DNA of 64,000 bases from Burkholderia seminalis DSM 23518 (GCF_902832885.1 NZ_CADFDK010000002.1:806001-870000), one strand, 5' to 3'; numbered from the stretch's first letter, positions 46,986-56,393 are shown. A program made the numbers and translations. The notes: generated from the letters alone by a model not told the origin.

Positions 46986-47035
46986 ATTCCAAGTGGAAGA
47001 ATTATTCCAGTTGATAAAATTGTGTCAAGTAGAAT
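46986..47035. promoter_or_regulatory. Operator-promoter region between the efflux operon and the TetR gene
   Basis: Site 1, TTCCA-AG-TGGAA (46987-46998), is a perfect inverted repeat. Site 2, ATTCCAGTTGA then ten bases then TCAAGTAGAAT (47004-47035), matches at 9 of 11 positions. Both share ATTCCA. On the minus strand TTGACA (47028-47023) and AATAAT (47006-47001) form a promoter for the pump operon that lies within site 2, so a bound TetR dimer would block it. Confidence 0.6.
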
Positions 47036-47062
47036 ATCGATCGATCGAACGACGAGGAAGGC

Positions 47063-47899
47063 ATGAACGAAGCGAAGAAGCTGCGCCGCACGTCGGCAGG
47101 CGGCTACGCGCGCGGGGACGAAACGCGGCAGCGGATCATCGAGGCGGCAATCGAACTGTTCGGCGAACGCGGGTTCGCGGGCGCGTCGACGCGCGAGATC
47201 GCCGCGATGGCGGGCGTGAACGCGCCGGCGCTGCAGTACTACTTCGAGAACAAGGAAGGCGTGTACCGCGCGTGCGTGGAGACGATCGCGGAGACCGGCT
47301 GGCAGGTGTTCGCGCCCGCGGTCGGCCATGCATGGGCGATGCTCGATGCGCACGCGGAGATCGACGTGCTGATCGATGCGTTCATCGGGTTGCTGCGCGC
47401 CCTGTCGGACCGGATGTTCACAGCGCCGAAGACGATGAATCAGCGCATGTTCTTTGCGCGCGAGCAGGGCGGCCAGGAGCCGGCGAGCGCGAGCGAAATC
47501 CTGATGTCGCGCATGCGCAAGCCGCTGAACGACGTGAGCGCCGCGCTGATCGGCCGCATTTCGGGGCGGCCGGCCGACGATCCCGTCACGCGGTTGCGCG
47601 CGCTGAGCCTGTTCGGGCAGCTCACGGTATTCCACATCGCGCAGCGTTCGGCGCTGCAGTTGCTCGAGTGGGACGCGTTCGAGGGCGAGCGTGCGGCGCT
47701 GCTGATCGAGACGATCGCCGACCAGACGCGCGTGCTGCTCGAGCAATGGCATGTGCAGCGCGACGCGCCGGCGGCCGGCCCGGAAGGCGCCGCGAAGCGC
47801 GCGCCGGGTGCCGCCGCGTCGAAACGCGCGGCGAAACCGGGAACGGCACGCCCTGCGGCGAAAAAGACGGTGCGCGTGAAGAAACCCGCCGCGCGTTGA
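47063..47899 (+). CDS. TetR/AcrR-family repressor, CerR type, with basic tail
   Basis: 278 residues. The DNA-binding domain (about 20-70) has the helix-turn-helix FAGASTREIAAMAGVNAPALQYYFENKEGVYRA. The ligand domain matches the CerR/DUF1956 C-terminal family (MFTAPKTMNQRMFFAREQ). The last 40 residues are low-complexity, rich in Ala, Lys, Arg and Pro (ASKRAAKPGTARPAAKK and KTVRVKKPAAR), which is unusual for a TetR protein. It is divergent from the EmrAB-type operon and most likely represses it and itself. Confidence 0.93.
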   Translation: MNEAKKLRRTSAGGYARGDETRQRIIEAAIELFGERGFAGASTREIAAMAGVNAPALQYYFENKEGVYRACVETIAETGWQVFAPAVGHAWAMLDAHAEIDVLIDAFIGLLRALSDRMFTAPKTMNQRMFFAREQGGQEPASASEILMSRMRKPLNDVSAALIGRISGRPADDPVTRLRALSLFGQLTVFHIAQRSALQLLEWDAFEGERAALLIETIADQTRVLLEQWHVQRDAPAAGPEGAAKRAPGAAASKRAAKPGTARPAAKKTVRVKKPAAR

Positions 47900-47926
47900 G
47901 CGCGGCGCGTCACACGCGTTGAGCGA

Positions 47927-50383
47927 TCAACCCGGCTTGCGCCCCCCGTTGCCGGGCGACGGCGGCCGGGGCGGCGTGTCGGGCGCGGTGATGTCGTCGG
48001 TGGCGTGGTCGCCTTCATCGTTGCCGGCAGGCCGCGTTCCGTCCGCATAGGCAACCAGGCTGCGCTGCGGATTGGCGATCTGGATCCCGCGCTCGCGGAA
48101 GGTCTCCGCGATCCGTCGGTTGAATTCGCGCTGCACGCTCCAGCGCGCCGAGTCCGTGCACTGCATCTGTCCGGCCAGCGCGAGCGCCGCACCGTCGACC
48201 TGGTCGATACCCCAGTAGCTGAAGTCCGACAGGATGCCGTCGCGATACGTCGGATCGTCGCGCAACGCGGCGCCGATTTCCTTCAGCGTCGCGATCGCGC
48301 GATCGATGTCCTCGCCGTACGCGATGCTGACCTTGACGGCCGCGTTGCCGAGCCCGCGATTCGTATTGTTGACGGTCGTCACGGAGCTGAACGGGATCGT
48401 ATACAGCGACCCGTCGCCCGCGCGCAGCCGCACGGTGCGGATCGACAGGTATTCGACCGTGCCCGACACGCCGGCGAGCGTGACCCAGTCGCCGACCTGC
48501 ATCGCGTTTTCCATCAGCAGGAAGATCCCGGTGATGAAATCCTGCACGAGCTTTTGCGAACCGAAGCCGAGCGCGACGCCGAAGATGCTCGCCCCGGCCA
48601 GCAGCGGGCCGATGTTCACGCCGAGTTCGCTGAGGCCCGTCAGCACGACGACGAGCGCGATCATCACGAACAGCAGCGAGCGCAGCATCGGCAGCAGCGT
48701 GCGCAGCCGTGCCGCCCGCACCAGGTTGCCTTCGCGCGTCCAGCGCTGCAGGCGGCGCTCGATCGCGATGTTCGCGGCTTCCCAGACGACGAGCGCGACG
48801 ATCGCCGCGATCGCGATCGTCACCAGCGCCGACGCGAGGCGGTGGCCGATGGTGCCCGTTCCGAACGCGCGGAAGACCGGCACGCCCCAGATCTGCAGCA
48901 ACAGCACGAGGGTCACGACGCCGATCGCGCCCGATACGATCTGGCGCAGCAGCGGGTAATAGCGGTACGCGTGCAGATGGACGAGCGTGCGGTCCTCGTC
49001 GCGGCGCTGGAACAGCCGCGCGAGCGCGCCGAACACGACGATCGACACCATCCGCATGCCGATCATCACGGCGATCGAGCGGCCGCCGAGCGTGATCAGC
49101 ACGCGGTAGCCGTTGTGGACGTCGAGCGCCCACACGAACCACAGCGCCATCACGACGAAGACCGACACGGGGGCCCAGGCGTCCGCGAGCGCATTGGCGA
49201 CCACGGCGAAGGTCGGGCGGTCGGCGCCGGCCGTGCGGATCCTTGCTGCGACCGGCCGGCGGCACTGCAGGATCAGCACCGAGATCATCACGTGCCCGGC
49301 GAGCGCGACGGCTTTCAGCAGCGCGACGTGGCCGGCTTCGCTGAGGCCGAAGCTTGCGGCGATCTCGACCGCGGCCGTGCAGGTGCCGACCACGATCACG
49401 ATCCGCGCGATCGAGCGCTGCGCGAAATCGGCCCATGCGTCGCTGATATGCAGCAGCCGCAGCTGTCGCGCGTCGGGCTGGAAGAACAGCCGGCTGACGA
49501 TCGTGACGAGCCGGCAGATCACGTAGGTGTCGATCAGCGCTTCGAGCGCGGATTCGATCGGCGCGCCCGTATCGCCGAGCAGCGACATCGCCAGGCTCGC
49601 GACGCCGACGAACACGAGCAGCGGCACCGCGCGCAGCCCCAGGCTGACGAGCGCGCGCGGCATCCGGTGCAGCAGCGTGGTGTGACGCCGCGCATCGCCT
49701 TGACCGTGGGATGAAGGCGGCGCGGCTTCGGCAGCGTCGGTGGCATCGGGTGGGTCGGATGAGTCCGGCGGTGCGTCGTCGTCGGGCGGGACGGAATCGG
49801 GCGCGGCGGTACGCGATGGGCCGGCGCGCCGCGCCGCGACCGCGGACAGCGCACGCCGCAGCAACCGCCTCGCGAGCCATTCGACGAAGAGCGCGGGCAC
49901 GAGCACGGCGAGGATGGTCCAGGCCGCGTGCGTGAGCTCGGCGCGCGCGTCGGCGCGCACCAGCCTGTCATGCCACCAGTTGCCGACCGAGCCGACATCG
50001 AGCAGCGAGTGCAACGATTCCTTCAGCGCGCCGCCGATTTCGGTGGTCCAGTGCGCCCCCTGGCGAACGAGCATCGACGCGAGCCCGTTCGACGTGAGCG
50101 CGGTCGGGACCGCGGCGGCCGATGCGCTGCTCGCCGCGGCCGCATTGCTGGCGGCGGCCGCGGGCGTACTCAGTACGCCGACGGCTGCGATCGCGCGCAG
50201 CGTCGTTTCGACCTGCGCGCGATCGCGGGGTTTTTCGAGCACATTGAGTGCCTGCTGGGCCTGTTGCGGCGTCAGCGCGGGCGCGGTGCCGGAAGCGGCC
50301 GAAGCGGCGGCCGGAGCGGGGGCGGCCGCATGGGCGGCCGACACGACGGCGGCAAGCAGCCAGCCGAGGAGGAAATGTCGCAT
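47927..50383 (-). CDS. Large MscS-family mechanosensitive channel
   Basis: 818 residues. A signal peptide (LLGWLLAAVVSAAHA) is followed by an Ala-rich periplasmic part, about ten membrane helices, and the conserved MscS pore and beta domain (LLAGASIFGVALGFGSQKLVQDFITGIFLLMEN, then VGDWVTLAGVSGTVEYLSIRTVRLR and the VPNS-like IPFSSVTTV). The cytoplasmic vestibule ends in a disordered Pro-rich tail. It resembles YbiO-type channels, which release solutes on hypo-osmotic shock. A Ser/Asp/Pro-rich loop of about 45 residues (190-235) interrupts the helices. It converges with the TetR gene. Confidence 0.92.
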   Translation of the reverse strand: MRHFLLGWLLAAVVSAAHAAAPAPAAASAASGTAPALTPQQAQQALNVLEKPRDRAQVETTLRAIAAVGVLSTPAAAASNAAAASSASAAAVPTALTSNGLASMLVRQGAHWTTEIGGALKESLHSLLDVGSVGNWWHDRLVRADARAELTHAAWTILAVLVPALFVEWLARRLLRRALSAVAARRAGPSRTAAPDSVPPDDDAPPDSSDPPDATDAAEAAPPSSHGQGDARRHTTLLHRMPRALVSLGLRAVPLLVFVGVASLAMSLLGDTGAPIESALEALIDTYVICRLVTIVSRLFFQPDARQLRLLHISDAWADFAQRSIARIVIVVGTCTAAVEIAASFGLSEAGHVALLKAVALAGHVMISVLILQCRRPVAARIRTAGADRPTFAVVANALADAWAPVSVFVVMALWFVWALDVHNGYRVLITLGGRSIAVMIGMRMVSIVVFGALARLFQRRDEDRTLVHLHAYRYYPLLRQIVSGAIGVVTLVLLLQIWGVPVFRAFGTGTIGHRLASALVTIAIAAIVALVVWEAANIAIERRLQRWTREGNLVRAARLRTLLPMLRSLLFVMIALVVVLTGLSELGVNIGPLLAGASIFGVALGFGSQKLVQDFITGIFLLMENAMQVGDWVTLAGVSGTVEYLSIRTVRLRAGDGSLYTIPFSSVTTVNNTNRGLGNAAVKVSIAYGEDIDRAIATLKEIGAALRDDPTYRDGILSDFSYWGIDQVDGAALALAGQMQCTDSARWSVQREFNRRIAETFRERGIQIANPQRSLVAYADGTRPAGNDEGDHATDDITAPDTPPRPPSPGNGGRKPG

Positions 50384-50710
50384 GGAGTGGGCATGCGGGT
50401 GCGCATCGGGGCGCGGCCCGCCGGGCTGAACGATGGACGGAAGTTAACATGATCGCGGCCGGACGCGAATAGTTCCGTCGACGACGATTCGAATCGGGCA
50501 TCCCCAAGGCGGCGCGGGCGTTTGCAGTGCGCTCGCGCAGGCAAATCTCCGGTGCCGGCTCCAGATGGTCCGGCAATCGGGCGGGCACGGCTTGCCGACT
50601 CGCAAGATGCCTGTCACGCCCGTTTGCCGTCGGGCACGGGCAATCCCCTGCCACGTGCGCATTCGCCCGATCATGTGCGACGCATCGGATAAATTCGGTT
50701 TCCTGATGAA
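50384..50710. other. Gap upstream of the MscS-type gene
   Basis: 327 bases between the MscS start and the stop of the oxidoreductase. It should contain the MscS promoter. I see no gene. A small inverted repeat CCTGAT-GA-ATCAGG ends it, next to the oxidoreductase stop. Confidence 0.45.
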
Positions 50711-51670
50711 TCAGGCATGTTCGTCGTGAAAGACCGGCAGCACGTGTTCGGCGATTTCCTCGATGACCTCGCGCACGGGTCGGTCCGATCCCGGGTTCAG
50801 CGTGACATGATGCGTGCCCGCCGCACGCATGTCCTGCAGGATGTCGACCAGCGCACGGCGCCCGGTTGCGTAGCCGAGCGACAGCGCGGTGGCCGGCGCA
50901 TCGGGGTCCGCGGCGAGGTCGAGCCGCATCGACACGCCGAACGCGCGAAATTCCGGCGCGGGAAGCCGGTCGACCGCCGCGCGCCACATCGAATGGCGGG
51001 CGCGCTGCGTGTCCGGATCGCGGTGGTACGTCATCCAGCCGATCGCGTGTCGCGCGATCCAGTCGACGCTTTGTCCGCCCGAGCCGACCGCGAGCATCGG
51101 CACCGCATCGTCGCCGCGCGGCAGCAGCGTGAATTCGGGGGCGTCGGGCGGCGCCTGGTCGGGCAGCACGCGTGACGGTATGCCCAGCGCGGCCGCGACG
51201 ACCTCCCAGTGCGCGCGATAGCGGTCGCGACGCGTTTCCGCGTCGATGCCGAACGCCGCGTATTCGGGCGGCCGGTCGCCGGAGCCGAGCCCGAGGATGA
51301 AACGTCCGCCCGACAGCGTCGCGACCGACAGCGCGCCTTTCGCGATGTGCAGCGGATGTCGCAGCGGCAGTACGATCGCGCCGCTTGCCAGTGCGATCCG
51401 CCGCGTGCGCGATGCCAGTGCACCGAGCAGCACCCACGGGTCGAGATGGCCGACCGGGTCCGGGTAGTCGGCGCTGTTCAATGGCACGTCGCGAATCCAC
51501 AGCGCGCGAAAGCCGAGTGTATCGGCCAGCTCGGCGAGTTCGAGCTGCTCGTTGAAGTCGGCGACGATACGGCCGCTGCGGAGCAGCGGCAGCGTGAGGC
51601 CGATCGATAACCGTCCGTCCGAAAAGACGCGACGAGCGACGTCGGGGCGGGCAGGGGCGGGCGTGGTCAT
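50711..51670 (-). CDS. Luciferase-like (LLM class) flavin oxidoreductase
   Basis: 319 residues, a bacterial-luciferase-like TIM barrel using FMN or F420-type flavin. Family phrases include LAELADTLGFRALWIRDVP, LGALASRTRRIALASGAI, HPLHIAKGALSVATLSGGRFILGLGSGDR and TLLPRGDDAVPMLAVGSGGQS. The substrate is unknown; relatives oxidise sulphonates, long alkanes or other small molecules. The ATG at 51670 follows GAGGATCC. It stands alone between the MscS gene and a gene-free kilobase. Confidence 0.87.
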   Translation of the reverse strand: MTTPAPARPDVARRVFSDGRLSIGLTLPLLRSGRIVADFNEQLELAELADTLGFRALWIRDVPLNSADYPDPVGHLDPWVLLGALASRTRRIALASGAIVLPLRHPLHIAKGALSVATLSGGRFILGLGSGDRPPEYAAFGIDAETRRDRYRAHWEVVAAALGIPSRVLPDQAPPDAPEFTLLPRGDDAVPMLAVGSGGQSVDWIARHAIGWMTYHRDPDTQRARHSMWRAAVDRLPAPEFRAFGVSMRLDLAADPDAPATALSLGYATGRRALVDILQDMRAAGTHHVTLNPGSDRPVREVIEEIAEHVLPVFHDEHA

Positions 51671-52570
51671 GGCGGATCCTCGAGGGCGATGCAAAAGCGG
51701 ACGCGCGGCGTTCCGTGTCCGAATGCTAGCGTGTTTGCGCAACGCGCGAGCCGTGCGACATGCGCCGTCCCCGGCGCTACGCGATTCGCAGCGTCACGCC
51801 GCGCCGAGCGAGGCCGGGGCGCGACGATGGTAGGACGATTGTCCGCGGCGCGCGGACGCAACGCGCCGGTCCCCGCCCGGGTGCCCGCTGCAGCGCGACC
51901 ACGCGCAAGGCCGGCCATCGCCCCGTGCCGGCGGGCGTTTCAGTTTCGAAACGTTCGCGCTTCCTGACGGTGCGCGATCCTTTCCGACCGCCCTGCAGGT
52001 GCCCGCGCGGCCTTGCCGCGCGAAGCATGGTGCGCTCCTTGCATATCTGTAGGGGCCGTGAGTGTGATCGCGGGGGCGTAGTCGGCCCGGCGATCGCTTC
52101 AGTAGGTCGGACGCATCGGAGACGGGGACAAGAGAATGAAAAGAGACCGAATCGCAACGTGGCGTGTTGCAAACATGAATCGCCGACCTGCCAGGGTATT
52201 CGCTTCGCCGTTACGTGCGGCGACGTGAGCGCGCGGCTTTCCGTTCCATCCGAGCAATCGGGTTCGTTCTGAACGACGACGTGCACGCGGGATGCACGAG
52301 GCCGACCGGCGACGGTCGGCCGTCGGGGATGAGCCCCGAATGCATGCGGATGGCCCCCGGCCTGGATCCCGGACCGTCATGCCGTCGCGCAACGCAAGTC
52401 GTCGCGTGGCGGATGCGTTCGCGCGCCGCGCGTTGCGGCGTGGCGGACCTGACCCGGACCGCACGGAAGCGCCGGTGGCGCGACGCGGCGCAGCATCGTG
52501 GAACACGCGTAGTCCAGGGGAAGCGTTCGCCGGTGGCTGCATGGCGGACGTCGCAACTTTGTGCTGTCAG
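51671..52570. other. Gene-free stretch of about 900 bases
   Basis: Between the leftward oxidoreductase and the rightward sirtuin. Long open frames exist on both strands but have Arg/Pro/Ala-rich, low-complexity translations typical of GC-rich noise. A 30-codon frame from 52136 (MKRDRIATW...) is the only short one with an ATG in a plausible setting; I do not call it. The stretch ends in the candidate small RNA. Confidence 0.5.
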
Positions 52571-52640
52571 TTGATCCACTACCCCGATGGATCAATTGTT
52601 GAAGCGCCCATCGCCGAGCGGCGAATGGGCGTCTTTTTTT
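52571..52640 (+). ncRNA. Candidate small RNA 3' end: two hairpins and a poly-U tail
   Basis: Hairpin 1 is a perfect 8-base-pair stem (52571-52578 with 52588-52595) with a 9-base loop CTACCCCGA. After an AU-rich linker, hairpin 2 (52605-52615 with 52620-52631, one bulged A, GAGC loop) is followed by T7. This is the usual build of an Hfq-bound small RNA, and no coding gene reads into it: the upstream gene points away. No clear promoter is visible, so the 5' end is unknown. It could instead be the terminator of an unrecognised short transcript. Confidence 0.5.
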
Positions 52641-52763
52641 GTGCGCCGGTTTTGCCCCCGGGGCCGCCGGCCGGATCGGGCGGCGTTATGTATCATGTGT
52701 TGGCGCGCGGGCCGCTCGTGCGGTCGCACGGCCGGCCCGCGCGCCCGATCACGCGTTGCCAAC

Positions 52764-53660
52764 ATGAACGACACAGCCTTGCACGACTCCTCAACCGCCG
52801 GCGTCGACCCGGCCGCGCTCGATGCGCTGCACGCGTTCGTCGAGCGGCATCCGCGCCTGCTCGTGCTGACCGGCGCGGGCATCAGCACCGATTCCGGCAT
52901 TCCCGGCTATCGCGACCGCAATGGCCAGTGGATGCGCTCGCCGCCGATCCAGCTTCACGAATTCCTCGGTTCCGATGCCGCGCGGCGGCGTTACTGGGCG
53001 CGCAGCATGATCGGCTGGCCCGTCGTCGGTCGCGCGCAACCGAACGGGTCGCACGCCGCGCTGGCGCGGCTCGGCGGCGCGGGCCGGATCGAGCGCCTCG
53101 TCACGCAGAACGTCGACGGCCTGCATCAGCGCGCGGGCAGCGACGACGTGATCGAACTGCACGGCGGGATCCACGGCGTGACCTGTCTCGAATGCGGCGC
53201 ACACCATGCGCGTGCGACGATCCAGACGGTGCTCGAGGCCGACAATCCCGACCTGCTGGGCGCGCAGGCCGAGCCGGCCGCGGACGGCGACGCGCACCTC
53301 GAATGGGCCGCGCTCGACACGTTCCGGGTGCCGGCCTGTCCCGCATGCGGCGGCTTGCTGAAGCCGGCGGTCGTATTCTTCGGCGAGAACGTGCCGCGCG
53401 AACGCGTGGCGCTGGCGTCGCAGGCGCTCGACGCGGCCGATGCGCTGCTCGTCGTCGGTTCGTCGCTGATGGTGTATTCCGGCTACCGCTTCTGCGTGTG
53501 GGCGCAGGCGCGGCACAAGCCGGTCGCCGCGCTCAATCTCGGCCATACGCGCGCCGATCCGATCCTGACGCTGAAGGTCGAGGCGCGTTGCGCGCCGGCG
53601 CTCGACGCACTGACGGCCCGTCTGGGGCTTGGCGGCAACCCCGTGGAGCATGCATCGTGA
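52764..53660 (+). CDS. Sirtuin NAD-dependent protein deacylase
   Basis: 298 residues. It has the Sir2 motifs GAGISTDSGIPGYRDRNG (38-55), TQNVDGLHQRAG, the catalytic His in ELHGGIHGV, and four zinc cysteines (CLECGAHH and CPACGG). The RDRNGQWMRSPP sequence fits the class II (SIRT4-like) branch, larger than E. coli CobB, and not the succinyl-lysine class with its YR pair. It removes acyl groups from protein lysines using NAD. The ATG at 52764 starts the conserved protein; the frame is open far upstream. Its stop overlaps the GTG of the methyltransferase gene. Confidence 0.92.
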   Translation: MNDTALHDSSTAGVDPAALDALHAFVERHPRLLVLTGAGISTDSGIPGYRDRNGQWMRSPPIQLHEFLGSDAARRRYWARSMIGWPVVGRAQPNGSHAALARLGGAGRIERLVTQNVDGLHQRAGSDDVIELHGGIHGVTCLECGAHHARATIQTVLEADNPDLLGAQAEPAADGDAHLEWAALDTFRVPACPACGGLLKPAVVFFGENVPRERVALASQALDAADALLVVGSSLMVYSGYRFCVWAQARHKPVAALNLGHTRADPILTLKVEARCAPALDALTARLGLGGNPVEHAS

Positions 53661-54298
53661 CCGGCGCCCCGTCTTCGCCCGATCCCGCCGCGCGGTTGCT
53701 GGCGCCCGCGGCCGAACGCAACCGCGGGCCGATCCTCGACGTATTGCGCCGCGTGCTGCCGGCGAGCGGCAGCGTGCTCGAAATCGCGAGCGGCACCGGC
53801 CAGCATGTCGTCCACTTCGCACAGGCGTTGCCGGGCCTGCGCTGGCAGCCGAGCGACCCCGACGAACAGGCGCGGCACTCGATCGCCGCGTGGATCGCGC
53901 ATGCGGGCCTCGCGAACGTCGCCGGGCCGCTGGCGTTCGACGTGCGCGAGGCATCGTGGCCGGTCGCGATGCTCGACGCGATCGTCTGCATCAACATGAT
54001 TCACATTTCTCCGTGGGCCTGCACGGAAGCGCTGTTCGCGGGCGCGGCGCGGCTGCTGCGGCCGGGCGGCGTGCTGTTCCTGTACGGTCCGTACCGCCGC
54101 GAAGGCCGGCACACGGCGCCGTCGAACGAGGCATTCGACCTGCAGCTGCGCAGCCGCGACCCGTCGTGGGGCGTGCGCGATCTCGAGACCGTCGTCGCGC
54201 TCGGCCTCGATCGCGGGCTCGACTGTATCGAGGTCGTCGAGATGCCGGCGAACAACCTGAGCGTCGTGTTCCGCCGGTTGCCGCACGCGGAGCAATGA
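53657..54298 (+). CDS. DUF938 family SAM-dependent methyltransferase
   Basis: 213 residues. SAM-binding motif I is VLEIASGTGQHVVHFAQ; later motifs include DAIVCINMIHISPW and RLLRPGGVLFLYGPYRREG. The start APAAERNRGPILDVLRRVLP and the segment SNEAFDLQLRSRDPSWGVRDLE are typical of DUF938 proteins. The substrate is unknown. It starts with GTG at 53657, sharing four bases with the sirtuin stop (GTGA), so the two proteins are made together. Whether they act in one process is not known. Confidence 0.88.
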   Translation: MTGAPSSPDPAARLLAPAAERNRGPILDVLRRVLPASGSVLEIASGTGQHVVHFAQALPGLRWQPSDPDEQARHSIAAWIAHAGLANVAGPLAFDVREASWPVAMLDAIVCINMIHISPWACTEALFAGAARLLRPGGVLFLYGPYRREGRHTAPSNEAFDLQLRSRDPSWGVRDLETVVALGLDRGLDCIEVVEMPANNLSVVFRRLPHAEQ

Positions 54299-54395
54299 CA
54301 CGCCGGCGCGCATCGACGCCGGGTTTCCACTATCCTTTCGCCTGTGCGCGCGGCCCGGTTCGGGTCGCGCCCCGTTTTTTCCGGAGAATTGACTA

Positions 54396-55808
54396 ATGGG
54401 CAAACAAGCAATCGGTGTGATCGGACTTGCGGTGATGGGCCGCAATCTCGCACTCAATATCGAGAGCCGCGGTTACGCGGTGTCGGTGTACAACCGCAGC
54501 CGCGAGAAAACCGACGAACTGATCGCCGAATTCCCCGGCCGCAACCTGGTGCCGACCTATACGCTCGAAGAATTCGTCGCGTCGCTGGAAACGCCGCGCC
54601 GGATCCTGATGATGGTGAAAGCCGGCGAGGCGACCGATGCGACGATCGCGTCGCTCAAGCCGCTGCTCGAGAAGGGCGACGTGCTGATCGACGGCGGCAA
54701 TACGCACTTCACCGACACGATCCGCCGCAACCAGGAACTCGCGCAGTCGGGCCTGCACTTCATCGGCACCGGCGTGTCGGGCGGCGAGGAGGGCGCGCTG
54801 CGCGGCCCGTCGATCATGCCAGGCGGCCAGCGCGACGCGTACGACCTCGTCGAGCCGATCCTCAAGCAGATCGCCGCGAAGGCGCCGTCGGACGGCGAGC
54901 CGTGCGTCGCGTACATGGGCCCGGACGGTGCGGGCCACTACGTGAAGATGGTCCACAACGGTATCGAATACGGCGACATGCAGCTGATCGCCGAAAGCTA
55001 CTCGGTGCTGAAGGACGTCGCGGGCCTGACCAACGACGAACTCGGCGCGGTGTACACCGAATGGAACCAGGGCGAACTCGACAGCTACCTGATCGAGATC
55101 ACGTCGAAGATCTTCGGCAAGAAGGACGAGGAGACCGGCAAGCACCTCGTCGACGTGATCCTCGATCGCGCCGCGCAGAAGGGCACCGGCAAGTGGACGA
55201 GCCAGAACGCGCTGGATCTCGGCGTGCCGCTGCCGCTCATCACCGAGTCGGTGTTCGCGCGCGTGCTGTCGTCGCTGAAGACCGAGCGCGTCGCGGCCAG
55301 CAAGATCCTGTCGGGCCCGGCCGCCGCGCCGTTCGACGGCGATCGCGCCGCGTTCGTCGAAGCGGTGCGCCGCGCGCTGTACCTGAGCAAGGTGATCTCG
55401 TACGCGCAGGGCTTCGCGCAACTGCGCACGGCGTCGGAAGAGTACGGCTGGAACCTCGATCTCGGGACGATCGCGAAGATTTTCCGCGCGGGCTGCATCA
55501 TCCGCGCGCGCTTCCTGCAGAAGATCACCGACGCCTACGCGAAGGATCCGGCGCTCGCGAACCTGCTGCTCGACCCGTACTTCAAGGACATCGCCGCGAA
55601 CTACCAGACGGCGCTGCGCGACGTCGTGGTCGCCGCGGTCAAGGCCGGCGTGCCGGTCCCGGCGTTCGCGTCGGCGGTCGCGTACTTCGACAGCTACCGT
55701 TCCGAGCGGCTGCCGGCGAACCTCGTGCAGGCGCAGCGCGACTTCTTCGGCGCGCATACGTTCGAGCGTACCGACCAGCCGGGCAGCTTCCACGCGAACT
55801 GGTCGTAA
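54396..55808 (+). CDS. gnd: 6-phosphogluconate dehydrogenase, decarboxylating
   Basis: 470 residues, full length. It oxidises 6-phosphogluconate to ribulose 5-phosphate, making NADPH in the pentose phosphate pathway. The Rossmann motif is [13 protein letters not shown] at the start; the catalytic K184 lies in [17 protein letters not shown]; the C-terminal swapped tail includes [22 protein letters not shown] precedes the ATG. It is monocistronic, 98 bases after the methyltransferase gene. The long form (about 470) is the E. coli-like type rather than the short 300-residue type. Confidence 0.96.
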   Translation: MGKQAIGVIGLAVMGRNLALNIESRGYAVSVYNRSREKTDELIAEFPGRNLVPTYTLEEFVASLETPRRILMMVKAGEATDATIASLKPLLEKGDVLIDGGNTHFTDTIRRNQELAQSGLHFIGTGVSGGEEGALRGPSIMPGGQRDAYDLVEPILKQIAAKAPSDGEPCVAYMGPDGAGHYVKMVHNGIEYGDMQLIAESYSVLKDVAGLTNDELGAVYTEWNQGELDSYLIEITSKIFGKKDEETGKHLVDVILDRAAQKGTGKWTSQNALDLGVPLPLITESVFARVLSSLKTERVAASKILSGPAAAPFDGDRAAFVEAVRRALYLSKVISYAQGFAQLRTASEEYGWNLDLGTIAKIFRAGCIIRARFLQKITDAYAKDPALANLLLDPYFKDIAANYQTALRDVVVAAVKAGVPVPAFASAVAYFDSYRSERLPANLVQAQRDFFGAHTFERTDQPGSFHANWS

Positions 55809-56008
55809 CCGGCGCGTGGGGGCGGCATTGTTGCGAAAATCTATTCTTTGAATAGGGTTTTTCTATCCCGGATGCCGACATTGTTGGCTCCGGGGAAACA
55901 GTGTTTTCGTTCTTTCATGGTTTTCCCTAGGTGCTGCCGGGACTAAACTCTGTTCCATCGCTGCAGACATGGTGTGTGCGGCGGAGCAAAAAAATCCCGG
56001 AGGTAATC

Positions 56009-56350
56009 ATGAAATCGCTGATCGCAACGTTCGCCGCAGCTGCTGTCCTCGCCGTTCCCGCCGTCTCGTTTGCCCAAAACGCGCCCGTCACCCGTGCACA
56101 GGTGAAGGCCGATCTCGTCGCCGTCCAGCAGGCCGGCTACAAGCTGGGCAGCGACCGCACGAACTACCCGGAAGGCATCCAGGCTGCCGAAGCACGTCTG
56201 AACCCGCAACAAAACGTTGCCGCTGCCGACACGACCGGCTACGGCGCGCAACCGGCCGCCGCGCAAGAATCGGGCGCTCCGGCTGCTGCAAAGACCGGCT
56301 GGCAAGTCAAGCGTATCGCTGACGGCGCACCGGTCTACAAGGGTCGTTAA
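56009..56350 (+). CDS. Small secreted DUF4148 protein
   Basis: 113 residues. A signal peptide (SLIATFAAAAVLAVPAVSFA) precedes a DUF4148 domain (VTRAQVKADLVAVQQAGYK and NYPEGIQAAEARL). These small periplasmic proteins occur in many copies in Burkholderia; the role is unknown. A strong ribosome site (CCGGAGGTAA) before the ATG at 56009 decides the start. The Ala/Gln-rich middle looks disordered. It ends before a strong two-way terminator. Confidence 0.9.
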   Translation: MKSLIATFAAAAVLAVPAVSFAQNAPVTRAQVKADLVAVQQAGYKLGSDRTNYPEGIQAAEARLNPQQNVAAADTTGYGAQPAAAQESGAPAAAKTGWQVKRIADGAPVYKGR

Positions 56351-56393
56351 TGGTGCGGCCGCCCCGGCGGCCGGATCCGACCCTCTGTAGTAC

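Noticed and set aside
52136-52228. A 30-codon ATG frame in the gene-free kilobase
   Set aside because: No convincing ribosome site, no conserved look and too short to support.
52292-54298. A 668-codon fusion frame including the methyltransferase
   Set aside because: The part before 53657 is noise opposite or out of phase with the sirtuin gene; the methyltransferase has its own GTG start.
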